From: Winogradskyella sp. PG-2
GTDB taxonomy: Bacteria > Bacteroidota > Bacteroidia > Flavobacteriales > Flavobacteriaceae
DNA: 64,000 nucleotides
Direction of reading: 5' to 3'
Assembly (NCBI RefSeq): GCF_000828715.1
Contig: NZ_AP014583.1
Coordinates: 1 to 64,000 of the forward strand
The notes beneath the pieces are model-generated. The model was not told the DNA's origin and did not search any database. It saw only the letters and a list, made by a program, of their open reading frames with translations. Made by a program: the position numbers and the translations under genes. Each line of letters begins with the position of its first letter. The stretch's first letter is position 1. Shown one piece after another: positions 42,948 to 52,150 of this stretch.

Positions 42948-43525
42948 ATGAGAATTATACTAACCTTCGTTTTATTATTTAATTCATTGCTTGTTTTTAG
43001 TCAAGATTACAAATCTGAAATAACTGAACAACCTTATATTGAGGTTACTGGAACAGCAAAAAGAGAAGTAATTCCTGATAAGATTTTCTTAACTATAACT
43101 TTAAAAGAGAAAACCGTAGATAGAAAAAATTATACGATTATTGAGTAAGAAAGTGCTCTGAAATCAATTATAATATCTCTAAATATTGGTATGGATAAAC
43201 TATCTTTATCAGATTCTAACTCAGAGATATTTTACAAGCGACGAAAAGAAAAAGGTATTGTACTATCTAAAGAATATATATTAGAAGTTAGAATTGAAGC
43301 CGTTAAAGCAGCAAAAGAAAAAGCCAAATATTTACTAAATGCTATTGGATAAGAATTAGGCTCTCCAATTGTAGTAACCGAGAGAACAATTCCAAATAGA
43401 GTAGTTCAAATTTTAATAGCAACTCAGCTTATTTTTTAGTAAAAGAATTTGAGGGTTTAAACTTTAAAACCATAGAGATTAAATTTTCTTATTACATTAA
43501 ATATGTAAAAAAAGAAAAGATATAA
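42948..43525 (+). pseudogene. Decayed SIMPL-domain (DUF541) gene
   Basis: The frame from 42948 encodes a signal peptide (LTFVLLFNSLLVFSQ) and the SIMPL start YIEVTGTAKREVIPDKIFL, then stops at TAA 43146-43148. Reading on gives more of the family (ALKSIIISLNIGMDKLSLSD, VKAAKEKAKYLLNAIG), a second TAA at 43350-43352, and a frameshift near 43407-43415. The true C-terminus follows in another frame (LVKEFEGLNFKTIEIKFSYY) and ends at 43523-43525. The jump from EYILEV to RIEAVKAAKEK also suggests an internal deletion relative to the family. The gene cannot make a complete protein. Confidence 0.85.
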
Positions 43526-43589
43526 ACTCAATTGTTAATGATTTGACTTTTTTAAGAATAAAGAGATTTTTAACTCCTCAAGAATTTGT

Positions 43590-45059
43590 CTACCTAGAAT
43601 AATTAGGAGCTTCTTTAGTAATAGTCACATCATGTGGATGACTTTCATTAATACCACTTGCTGTTATCTTTACAAAGCGACCATTTTCCTTTAATGTTTC
43701 AATATCTTTTGCACCACAGTAGCCCATACCAGCTCTAAGTCCTCCGATAAATTGATGAATACTTTCATATAATTCACCTTTATATGGCACACGACCAACT
43801 ATACCCTCAGGTACTAGTTTTTTAATATCATCTTCTACATCTTGGAAATAACGATCTTTACTTCCTTGTTTCATAGCTTCAACAGAACCCATACCTCTGT
43901 AGGATTTAAACTTACGTCCTTCGTATATAATCGTTTCACCAGGACTCTCTTTTGTTCCTGCTAAAAGCGAACCTAACATTACAGTATCTGCACCTGCAGC
44001 AATAGCTTTTGGAATATCACCAGTATAGCGAATCCCACCATCAGCAATTACCGGAACTCCAGAACCTTTTATAGCAGCGGCCACTTCTAGTACTGCAGAA
44101 AACTGAGGAAAACCAACACCAGCAACAACTCGTGTTGTACAAATTGACCCTGGACCAATACCAACTTTAACAGCATCTGCGCCAGCTTCTACCAAATATT
44201 TAGCAGCTTCGCCTGTTGCAATGTTTCCTACAATGACGTCTAAATTTGGGAATTGTTGTTTTACTGATTTTAATATCGTTACTACACCAACGGTATGACC
44301 ATGTGCTGTATCAATAACAACAGCATCAACTCCCGCTTTTACTAAAGCTGCTGCTCTATCTACAGCATCGCCTGTAACACCAATTGCAGCTGCAACGCGT
44401 AATCTTCCGTAGCTATCTTTATTTGCATTTGGTTTCTGAGTCACTTTAGTAATGTCTCTAAAAGTGATTAATCCTGCAAGTTTATCTCCTTCTAAAATGA
44501 GTAATTTTTCAATTTTATTAGCTTGTAGAATCGCTTCAGCATCTTTTAATGACGTTCCTTTTGGCGCAGTGACAAGGTTATCACCAGTCATTACCTCAAC
44601 AATTGGTCTATCGTTTTGATGTTCAAAACGTAAATCTCTATTAGTAACAATACCTTTTAAAATCTTATTTTCATCAACTATTGGAATACCTCCAATACTG
44701 TGCTCTCGCATTGCATTTTTAGCATCAGCAACAACAGCATCCATTGGTAAGGTTACAGGATCCAAAATCATTCCGCTTTCGGCACGTTTTACACGACGAA
44801 CCTTTCTGGCTTGCGCTTCAATCGTCATATTTTTGTGCAGTACACCAATACCACCTTCTTGCGCCATAGCAATTGCCATTTTACTTTCGGTAACTGTATC
44901 CATAGCAGCCGAAACCACAGGAATATTAATAGTAATATTTCTTGTGAATTTTGTTTGAATATTGACTTCGCGTGGAAGAACTTCTGAAAATGCTGGAACT
45001 AATAGGACGTCATCGTAAGTGAGTCCTTCCCCTAAGATTTTATTTTCGTGTGCTTTCAT
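43590..45059 (-). CDS. guaB: Inosine-5'-monophosphate dehydrogenase
   Basis: GuaB oxidises IMP to XMP, the committed step to GTP. The 489-residue protein has full length. Its TIM barrel is interrupted by a CBS pair at about 100-205, and catalytic Cys307 lies in [11 protein letters not shown]. The mobile flap contains [15 protein letters not shown] sequence. It is a single gene with a -7 element at 45083-45090. Confidence 0.97.
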   Translation of the reverse strand: MKAHENKILGEGLTYDDVLLVPAFSEVLPREVNIQTKFTRNITINIPVVSAAMDTVTESKMAIAMAQEGGIGVLHKNMTIEAQARKVRRVKRAESGMILDPVTLPMDAVVADAKNAMREHSIGGIPIVDENKILKGIVTNRDLRFEHQNDRPIVEVMTGDNLVTAPKGTSLKDAEAILQANKIEKLLILEGDKLAGLITFRDITKVTQKPNANKDSYGRLRVAAAIGVTGDAVDRAAALVKAGVDAVVIDTAHGHTVGVVTILKSVKQQFPNLDVIVGNIATGEAAKYLVEAGADAVKVGIGPGSICTTRVVAGVGFPQFSAVLEVAAAIKGSGVPVIADGGIRYTGDIPKAIAAGADTVMLGSLLAGTKESPGETIIYEGRKFKSYRGMGSVEAMKQGSKDRYFQDVEDDIKKLVPEGIVGRVPYKGELYESIHQFIGGLRAGMGYCGAKDIETLKENGRFVKITASGINESHPHDVTITKEAPNYSR

Positions 45060-45082
45060 TGCAATTGTGATATAATTGCATG

Positions 45083-45090
45083 CAAATCTA
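45083..45090 (-). promoter_or_regulatory. -7 promoter element for guaB
   Basis: On the minus strand this reads TAGATTTG, matching TAnnTTTG, 23 bases before the start codon. No TTG is found at 19 bases. Confidence 0.4.
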
Positions 45091-45148
45091 CGCTTTTTAT
45101 TTCATATAAATTAGCTTAAGTCTCTTATAAGATTATCTAAACTGTTAG

Positions 45149-45607
45149 TTAATTTATATTATAAGTTTTTCTAACTTTTCTGGCCCAAGCTATTAAAGCC
45201 ACTTTTTCAGATTCAGTGATACCTCCATGTAACAAATTATAAGATTTTAATGGCATTTCATTGGCTTCAATTTCCTCTATAAGCTCATCTAATTTGTGGT
45301 CTTTTTTCTTAATGCTATAGCTTTCCCATTGAGATACGTTAAAATGCTCAATACCTTCTTCAACATGATCTGCAATAAAAAAAGATACTGGTGCTACTTC
45401 TGAGTACCAAGGGTAAGTCGTTTTATTACTGTGACAGTCGTAGCACTTACTACTAAAAACAGCCTTTACTTTAGCAGGCATCTCGGTCTGAGACTCAAAT
45501 ACCGCGACATCTCTATTTTCAGCATTATTCTTCTCTGGTCTATAGAATTGAATTAGAATTAATGCGATTAATAATACTATGAGTATTTTTTCAAATATTT
45601 TCATCAT
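45149..45607 (-). CDS. Haem-binding domain protein (CxxCH)
   Basis: The 152-residue protein has one N-terminal membrane helix (about 7-20) and a single c-type haem motif, CYDCHS, with Cys55, Cys58 and His59. Later segments are YPWYSEVAPVSFFIADHVEEG and EIEANEMPLKSYNLLHG, which fit the Haem_bd (PF14376-like) pattern of Bacteroidota. It is the last gene of the probable iron/haem uptake operon, nine bases after the TonB receptor. Confidence 0.87.
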   Translation of the reverse strand: MMKIFEKILIVLLIALILIQFYRPEKNNAENRDVAVFESQTEMPAKVKAVFSSKCYDCHSNKTTYPWYSEVAPVSFFIADHVEEGIEHFNVSQWESYSIKKKDHKLDELIEEIEANEMPLKSYNLLHGGITESEKVALIAWARKVRKTYNIN

Positions 45608-45616
45608 TGAATAGTT

Positions 45617-48040
45617 TTAAAATTTAATTTGAAGTGTTGTATAAAAGTTTCTAGGTGCTGATGGAATAATTCCTGGTCCAGGATAACCTGTTGCGCGTCT
45701 TGTAAAGTATGCGTTATCTAATACATTATTTACACCAGCTTCTAACTTAAAGCGTTTATAAGAATATGATAATGATAGATCAAGAATATCATATTCAGGA
45801 ATTTCCCCAATGACACCACTAATATTAGAATCTACCGAATTTGTAGCATCAGTAAATTGGCGACCTAAATAGGTGTATTGTGCATTTACCATTAGATTTT
45901 TATAACCAAATCGTAATCCTGTTTTTAAATTTAAATCTGGTACAAACTCTACTTGATTTCCTTCAATTCCTGATTGATCTGAATTGGTATATTCAGATTT
46001 TATAAAGGAGGTATTAATAAAGTAATTTAAGCTAAAGTCGTTATTCATTTTAAATACTTTTTTCAAATTAAAATCAAACAAAGATTCTATGCCATACATT
46101 ACGGCATCACCAATATTACCACGCTCGCTAATGACGCGTCCATCGTCCAAACCTTTTTGAACAAATCCAATTCTGCGGTTATAGAATAAGCCGAACACAC
46201 CAAGGTCATACGATACAAATGACTTATAATTTCCACGAACACCTAAGTCAATGGTATAGCCTTCTTCGTCTGTTATATCTGGATTTATAGCAAATGCTGG
46301 ATTTATAATGTTTATATCTGAAAATGTTACCGAACGGTAATTTTGAGATATATTTCCGTAAGCCTCCAAACTTGTATTTGGTTTATAGCTTAAGCCTAAT
46401 CCTAGCAACAAGAAATTACGTTCAAAATCGCGATTATCCTCAACCGTTTCGTCAAAAATGACGTTACCAGCAGCATCTGTATTAATACGTTGATAAAACC
46501 CATCACTTTCAGTTTTTATATATTCGAATCTAAAGCCAGGAGTTACCGAAAACTTATCATTTAAATAGAAAATGTTCTCTCCAAAAATTGCAACGTTTAA
46601 ATTAGGAAAATCAAAATTAGATTGGTCTGGATAATTTAGGAATTCGTCTGTTCTGATATTAAAATCAGGACCAATACCATCAGAACCTGGACCTTGTTGC
46701 TGACTATTGCTAGCATTATAATATTTAGAACCTATCAAAAACGTAGCTTCTTTATTGAAGACTTTATATTTACTCAATAAACGGGCTTCAAATCCAAAAT
46801 TATTAAAATCACCTTTTATTAAATCGCGTTCGGTTTCCGGGTCTACTTGGTCTACTCTATTAGTTCTAAAACCTAAAGCATTTCTGTTGGCATTTAAACC
46901 AAAGAAGTTGAACGTAAAATTAGTTTTTTCAGAAAACTTGTGTGCGAATTTTAAATTGTACAATAGCCAATCAACTTCAAACCAGTTTCGTGCTCTATTA
47001 CTTTGATATGGATTGTCGTTAAACTGATTATCTGTTAATCCACCTGCTTGTTGTGCTAAATAATCGAGATAGGTTAGCTCAGCAGTTAATGATGTTTTGT
47101 CATTAAATTGATAACCTATATGAGCATATATATTTTTAGATTCAAATTCTGAATTTGGTCTAAATCCATTACCTTTCTTATAATTAAAAAACGTGTAATA
47201 GCTCCACTTATCTTTTGTACCACTTATACTTGTAAAGTTGGTATATAACTCAAAGCTTCCGAGTGTATTTCTTGTAATTAACTCAAACGGTTTATTAACA
47301 TTCGGCTCTTTCATCACAAAATTAATGAGTCCACCAAACTGTGTTCCGTATTGCAAAGATGCTGCACCACGTATCACTTGAATTTCTTTCAAACCTTCTG
47401 CAGCAGCCGCATAGTAACTTTCAGGATATCCCAAGACATCTGCGCTAATATCATAACCGTTTTGTCTCGTATTAAAATTAGATGTTCTATTAGGATCTAA
47501 GCCACGACCACCAATATTAAGTTGTAAACCTGCATCATCATTTTGATAAATATTTAATCCTGCAACTTGACTATAAATTTGCCTTGCATTGTTAGTTGCC
47601 AAATTTGCCATGGATTGTTCTACTAAAATAACTTCTGTCTTTTTACCAGCATATATGGCAGTTTCTTCAACATCTCTTAACCGTGTTAATTCAAAAACTT
47701 TAGTTTTTATGGCTGTAATTTCTACTGCTGTTAATTCTTCACCTAAAGGGTCTAAAGTTTGATTTAAAACCATATCACCATCAATAGTAATTGGTACTTC
47801 TTTAATCTGAAACTCATAAGAAAAGAAAGCTAAAGTTATAACCGACTTTTGAGTTATAAACTCGTAATAACCTTTGTCATTTGTTGTTGCTAATCGTCCT
47901 GAAGCCTTATCATAAACTTCAACATTATCAAGAGCTTTTCCTGACGCATTGGTTACAACACCTGACACTTTTTTTTGCGCTTGCAAACTAAATGTTATTA
48001 CTAAAAAAAATATGAGTAAACTATAGTCCTTTAATTTCAT
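45617..48040 (-). CDS. TonB-dependent outer-membrane receptor (FecA-like)
   Basis: The 807-residue protein begins with a signal peptide (LLIFFLVITFSLQAQ). A carboxypeptidase-like beta domain follows (VSGVVTNASGKALDNVEVYD). The plug domain lies at about 120-235 (VSEQSMANLATNNARQIYSQ-type and IQVIRGAASLQYGTQFGG), and a 22-strand barrel runs to the C-terminal phenylalanine (FYTTLQIKF). It imports ligands with energy from TonB. Its operon partners imelysin, HTTM, DUF4856 and a haem-binding protein suggest iron or haem as cargo. The start overlaps the HTTM gene by 20 bases. Confidence 0.94.
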   Translation of the reverse strand: MKLKDYSLLIFFLVITFSLQAQKKVSGVVTNASGKALDNVEVYDKASGRLATTNDKGYYEFITQKSVITLAFFSYEFQIKEVPITIDGDMVLNQTLDPLGEELTAVEITAIKTKVFELTRLRDVEETAIYAGKKTEVILVEQSMANLATNNARQIYSQVAGLNIYQNDDAGLQLNIGGRGLDPNRTSNFNTRQNGYDISADVLGYPESYYAAAAEGLKEIQVIRGAASLQYGTQFGGLINFVMKEPNVNKPFELITRNTLGSFELYTNFTSISGTKDKWSYYTFFNYKKGNGFRPNSEFESKNIYAHIGYQFNDKTSLTAELTYLDYLAQQAGGLTDNQFNDNPYQSNRARNWFEVDWLLYNLKFAHKFSEKTNFTFNFFGLNANRNALGFRTNRVDQVDPETERDLIKGDFNNFGFEARLLSKYKVFNKEATFLIGSKYYNASNSQQQGPGSDGIGPDFNIRTDEFLNYPDQSNFDFPNLNVAIFGENIFYLNDKFSVTPGFRFEYIKTESDGFYQRINTDAAGNVIFDETVEDNRDFERNFLLLGLGLSYKPNTSLEAYGNISQNYRSVTFSDINIINPAFAINPDITDEEGYTIDLGVRGNYKSFVSYDLGVFGLFYNRRIGFVQKGLDDGRVISERGNIGDAVMYGIESLFDFNLKKVFKMNNDFSLNYFINTSFIKSEYTNSDQSGIEGNQVEFVPDLNLKTGLRFGYKNLMVNAQYTYLGRQFTDATNSVDSNISGVIGEIPEYDILDLSLSYSYKRFKLEAGVNNVLDNAYFTRRATGYPGPGIIPSAPRNFYTTLQIKF

Positions 48041-49385
48041 CCTTAAATGGTAAAATCCAATGTTTTGGTTTCAATGATTCTGTTTGTTTGAGTAAATCTA
48101 TTTCTGAGTCTATGTAAGGTTCACTCGATCTTCCGTTAAGCGCAACATAACTGTCAATATAAATCTCAATATTTTGATGGCCTTGGGACTTAAAATGTTG
48201 TTCTAAATACTTAGCATATTCTAAAATAAAATCGGGTTGAGTACTCATTTGCTTTTCTTGAAATGGTGTTAAAAAATCTAAATTATTAACAGAAAATGAA
48301 TTCCCTGTTTCAGAATTAACAACCTTAAACTCTGCATAACCCGCTTTTTCCATAAGCATTACACGCCAAGAGAATCGATAACCTTCTTCTGTCCAAAATA
48401 ATTCGTTAGGATACAATAGATAACGAAACGGCAAAAGTAACTGAATAACAAAAAATACAGTTAAAATTGGCAGAATTATCTTTCTATATGGAAGTGTATA
48501 ATTCGAGATTTGTAGTTTCACAGATTTTAATTTCAAAAAACTAAAAAGCGTTTTAACCACATTCAAAATAAGCTCATGAACTTTATAATCAAAGAATATT
48601 AATGTACCAATGATCATTACGTAAGGAAACATTCCGATAGGAAACAATACTCTTGTAAATACGTGAAAAAACACAACTACTATAAAAGCATAAATTCGTG
48701 TGCGTTTATAGAGTAATAAAAATGGAATGGTTAAATCGTAAAGCATTCCTGACCAACTCATAGTCATATGAAACCAATTTTGTTGCATTAAAGTTTCACC
48801 AATAAACGGTAAATCGTATTTAGAGGGAAGCCAGATTTTTAAAGGCATAGCTTTAAACAGCCAATCACTATTTATCTTGGCCAAACCTGCATATACATAA
48901 ACAATACCCAATAATAATTTTATACTATCTATAGTCCATTTTGGGATTTGTAAACTTTGTTTTTTTCTAATTAAAGCATCCAGAGAAAAGTAAGCGTTTG
49001 CTGGCAAAAAACACATTAAAAAACTCAATACACTTATAAAATAATAGTGGTTGAGATATGTGGTTTTATCCATTAACTCAATAAAAGTAAAGCTTAAAAA
49101 AAAGGTAATGACAGCAATTCTATACTTTAGACCTAAAGCCACAAAAAGAGCTGAGAATCCGCAAATAATGAAAATGAGATAGGTGTGACTGCCAATTGGT
49201 TTTATCCATTCGAATCCATAATACGAAAAATGAAATTTTGGCTCTAAATATAATTTTTCTATCCAACCATAAGACCAAAACCTAATTATGCTTGCTAACA
49301 TCATAATACCAAAACCTATTCTAAATACAGCTAATGGTGCCGCATGAGTCTCTGTATTTAAGTATGTTCTTAGTTTATTTGGCAT
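48021..49385 (-). CDS. HTTM domain membrane protein
   Basis: The 454-residue integral membrane protein shows the HTTM (vitamin K-dependent carboxylase-like membrane) pattern. The start is APLAVFRIGFGIMMLASIIR. Repeated aromatic helices follow, with LNHYYFISVLSFLMCFLPA, VYAGLAKINSDWLFKAMP and FFHVFTRVLFPIGMFPYVM. A soluble C-terminal part begins near SWRVMLMEKAGYAEFKV. It lies in the operon between imelysin and the TonB receptor, an arrangement known from other Flavobacteria. Its biochemical role in iron uptake is not known. Confidence 0.9.
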   Translation of the reverse strand: MPNKLRTYLNTETHAAPLAVFRIGFGIMMLASIIRFWSYGWIEKLYLEPKFHFSYYGFEWIKPIGSHTYLIFIICGFSALFVALGLKYRIAVITFFLSFTFIELMDKTTYLNHYYFISVLSFLMCFLPANAYFSLDALIRKKQSLQIPKWTIDSIKLLLGIVYVYAGLAKINSDWLFKAMPLKIWLPSKYDLPFIGETLMQQNWFHMTMSWSGMLYDLTIPFLLLYKRTRIYAFIVVVFFHVFTRVLFPIGMFPYVMIIGTLIFFDYKVHELILNVVKTLFSFLKLKSVKLQISNYTLPYRKIILPILTVFFVIQLLLPFRYLLYPNELFWTEEGYRFSWRVMLMEKAGYAEFKVVNSETGNSFSVNNLDFLTPFQEKQMSTQPDFILEYAKYLEQHFKSQGHQNIEIYIDSYVALNGRSSEPYIDSEIDLLKQTESLKPKHWILPFKDEIKGL

Positions 49386-49441
49386 ATAGCAAAAAAAAGG
49401 ATTCTCTTTACTGAGAACCCTTGTGAATGTCTTATATATTT

Positions 49442-50560
49442 TTAATCGCCATCAGCATCGACATAATCAACACTAATATTTAAAGCTTGTAGCATATCAA
49501 CTTTTAATAATACAACAGCCATTTGCAAAGCATCATAAGCTTCAGTCATTTTTGTGTTATCGGTATTTATCTGATCGGTAAAACTATTATCTAGCGTATT
49601 AATTTTTGACTGCGCTGTATTGAATTGATTATTAATGAGTACACTTAAATCTTCTGCATTCTTAATAGAATTTAAATAATCTAAATACGAGGCCAGGCCT
49701 TCTCCGCTAGAACTGTTATTATAAGAACTACCATTGAAAAAATCTTTAACTGCCGTCAAAGCCTCTGTTGCTAGAGCCTTAGAAATATCGCTTCTATAAA
49801 AACCTTCTACCTTATCTGGTAAGGGAGTTGTAGAAAAGTTACCTGCAGGAATACCAATCTTATTTGCTCTTAATCCTTTTTCATAATAAAACATAAAGTC
49901 ATTCACTAACTTGTTTATTGAGCCTGTTGCTGTATTATTTGAGTTATCAATAAAAGTTTGTCTGTAAGTTGACCAACTAGAATTAACATCTAAAGATAAT
50001 GCCTTCATTTGATCAACTAAATCTGATAAATAAGCTAAGTATTTAGAAGTATCTGCATCTATAGTGTAAAAATTTAGAATATCATTATCGTTATTTGAAA
50101 GACCATATAGCATGTAATCTAAAGCAGGAAAACCAACCGCATCATTATTATTCACATTAGCTAAATCGTAATTCTGAGATTGAATATTATTTTGTATATC
50201 ATTTACATTAGTAGGATAGATATTCATTTGAAAAGCAAAATTAATCTCTTCAGCTCTACCAATATTAAACATTTCGGCTGATTGCCAAACTTGGTAAGCA
50301 CTATACCAAGAACTTCTTAAGGCATCTAAGTTAGATTGATTTGGTGTGCTTATAAAAGCATCTTTTTGCGCTACCAAATCAGTAAGTTTTGTATTTAAAT
50401 CTTGATAAATTGGCACAATAATATTATCTGCCCAATTCGTTAACATCGCAGTTCTATCAAAAGACATTGGCATTCCATCGTCTGTTCCACCATCATCCGA
50501 AGAACTGCAGGCAACGATTATAAAACCTATCGCTAAAAGAACTATTCCTTTTTTTAACAT
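49442..50560 (-). CDS. Imelysin-family lipoprotein
   Basis: The ATG at 50560 gives a clean lipoprotein leader (LKKGIVLLAIGFIIVACSSS). An upstream ATG at 50596 would add twelve residues before it. The mature part is the imelysin/EfeO-type helical fold. MLTNWADNIIVPIYQDLNTK starts the domain, AWQSAEMFNIGRAEEINF-like sequence follows, and DAVGFPALDYMLYGL corresponds to the GxHxxE region with changes. Imelysin proteins occur with iron uptake genes and are thought to bind iron. The operon context agrees. Confidence 0.9.
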   Translation of the reverse strand: MLKKGIVLLAIGFIIVACSSSDDGGTDDGMPMSFDRTAMLTNWADNIIVPIYQDLNTKLTDLVAQKDAFISTPNQSNLDALRSSWYSAYQVWQSAEMFNIGRAEEINFAFQMNIYPTNVNDIQNNIQSQNYDLANVNNNDAVGFPALDYMLYGLSNNDNDILNFYTIDADTSKYLAYLSDLVDQMKALSLDVNSSWSTYRQTFIDNSNNTATGSINKLVNDFMFYYEKGLRANKIGIPAGNFSTTPLPDKVEGFYRSDISKALATEALTAVKDFFNGSSYNNSSSGEGLASYLDYLNSIKNAEDLSVLINNQFNTAQSKINTLDNSFTDQINTDNTKMTEAYDALQMAVVLLKVDMLQALNISVDYVDADGD

Positions 50561-50642
50561 AACTATTTTTTTTCTGTTGCAAAGATAAATAAGCATAAGC
50601 TTTCAAACTAATAAAAACTTATGCTTTGCTATTAACTAATTA

Positions 50643-51833
50643 CTAACTTCCAGCTTGCTCAACTGTAAATTTGAAACGCGCTGCAATATCATCTGATATA
50701 TCATCTAAAGTTTCGGTAGTAACATCCCAGAATCCATTACCAGTCATTAATTCTGCTATGAAAGCTTCAACTTCAGATTTTGAAAAATATGGAGTTGTTG
50801 TTCCTGGCTGACGTGTAAATTGTAAACTGTATATAAATCCGAAGCCTTCAGATAAATCATGAAAAGCAGAACCAAAATCAGAACCTAAGCCAGCTTTACC
50901 TTGTTGTAGATAGTATACAGCTCTAACTCCAATGATTTCAGAAACTTTTTCTCTAATAATTTCAGCTTGCTCATCTCTAACGGTATAGTTTTTTTTAACT
51001 ATTGCCGCTCTTCCCAATTTAAAAGCATCATATATCTCAGTTGCTATACCAGCAAAATCAGTATCACCTTCTACACGAGATAAGTACTTGCTTAAAAAGC
51101 TATCTGCATTTAACTGTGGAGCTAAAGCATCATCTGCACCATATAAGTAACCAAAAGCTTCATCCCATTTGTGCTCCATAGTCGTATAGTTTTTACCTTC
51201 AGCAACTGTACCAGCATCATTGTTGGCTCTATTATCTCCTGCATCTAAAACAGATGGACTTAAATAATTATTAAGCATTTGGTCTGCCATTAAAGCACCA
51301 ATTAAAGCTTTATTAATAGCTTGGTTATACTCCAACCCTTTAGCATTAACATAACGTGTAGATCCACCACCAGCTTCTTGAATTTTACCTGCTGTACCAG
51401 CAACTGCATCTGTATCCCAATTAGGAAAAACTTCGCTTACTTGATTAGCTATCCAAGTATCAAAATCTGCTTTAATTGCATTGGCATCTGTAGAATTTGC
51501 AGAAAAATAATCGCTAGATGCTGCAGTTTTACTCCTAATGTTTTTAGTAGATTCGTTTAAATCTGATGTAGAAAAGTAATTTCCGGTATTAGTAAACATA
51601 CCATCTAATTCTGCTTCAGTTTTTGAACTATTTTTTATTGCAGAAACAAATTCTTGTCCCATTTCAATTCGTGTGGACTGACCACTATAACTAACTGTAG
51701 TAGTACTACCTCTTTGAAATTGGTAAGTAGCAGGTGCAACAACTTGTAGTTCACCTGAACCGTTATCATCATCACTAGAACATGATGTTAATAAGGCTCC
51801 TATTACAAATAAACTTAAGACTAACTTTTTCAT
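50643..51833 (-). CDS. DUF4856 lipoprotein, first gene of an iron-uptake operon
   Basis: The 396-residue protein has a lipoprotein leader with Cys18 (FVIGALLTSCSSDDD). The long DUF4856-type sequence includes TYQFQRGSTTTVSYSGQSTR, GLEYNQAINKALIGALMADQ, and KWDEAFGYLYGADD. The biochemical role is unknown. It is the first gene of the run with imelysin, HTTM, the TonB receptor and the haem-binding protein. It is preceded by a canonical promoter (51895-51924) and a palindrome (51928-51950). Confidence 0.87.
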   Translation of the reverse strand: MKKLVLSLFVIGALLTSCSSDDDNGSGELQVVAPATYQFQRGSTTTVSYSGQSTRIEMGQEFVSAIKNSSKTEAELDGMFTNTGNYFSTSDLNESTKNIRSKTAASSDYFSANSTDANAIKADFDTWIANQVSEVFPNWDTDAVAGTAGKIQEAGGGSTRYVNAKGLEYNQAINKALIGALMADQMLNNYLSPSVLDAGDNRANNDAGTVAEGKNYTTMEHKWDEAFGYLYGADDALAPQLNADSFLSKYLSRVEGDTDFAGIATEIYDAFKLGRAAIVKKNYTVRDEQAEIIREKVSEIIGVRAVYYLQQGKAGLGSDFGSAFHDLSEGFGFIYSLQFTRQPGTTTPYFSKSEVEAFIAELMTGNGFWDVTTETLDDISDDIAARFKFTVEQAGS

Positions 51834-51894
51834 TTTTAATTAACTTTTAATTGTTTTTATTATTCTTATTAAGACTTGTTATAAATAATTTATG

Positions 51895-51924
51895 CAAAAA
51901 TAACAATGAAAGGCAAATCTCCAA
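51895..51924 (-). promoter_or_regulatory. Canonical promoter of the DUF4856/iron operon
   Basis: On the minus strand TTG (51922-51924) is followed after exactly 19 bases by TATTTTTG (51895-51902). This is a full match to TTG-N19-TAnnTTTG and lies 62 bases before the DUF4856 start codon. Confidence 0.75.
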
Positions 51925-51927
51925 AAT

Positions 51928-51950
51928 TTATTTAGATTAAATTTAAATAA
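51928..51950. promoter_or_regulatory. Palindromic operator candidate upstream of the iron operon
   Basis: The arms TTATTTAGAT and ATTTAAATAA are inverted repeats with one mismatch around TAA. They end three bases upstream of the -33 element on the minus strand. A Fur- or DtxR-type metal repressor site is the natural idea for an iron operon, but the region is very AT-rich and this is unproven. Confidence 0.45.
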
Positions 51951-52150
51951 TATTATAAATAATTATTTAACAAACAGTTACAATCTTTAATATTAAAAAT
52001 ATGCTTAAAGATAATATGAGGTTTCATAACTTATTACCCTACTTGATCATAAGTTCTTAATTAGTGAATTTAAAGGAAAAGTTTTTAAGTAATTAATTAT
52101 AAAAAGGTTAACTATATAAGATTTAGTCTTTGGTCAAAGCAATAAATCTT
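51951..52150. other. AT-rich intergenic stretch without detected genes
   Basis: Together with the promoter region this gap of about 317 bases (51834-52150) contains no credible reading frame, tRNA or strong hairpin. It is very AT-rich and separates the iron operon from the broken esterase-like gene. Confidence 0.6.

Noticed and set aside
42948..43148. A separate 66-residue small secreted protein
   Set aside because: It is only the N-terminal fragment of a decayed SIMPL-domain gene that continues to 43525.
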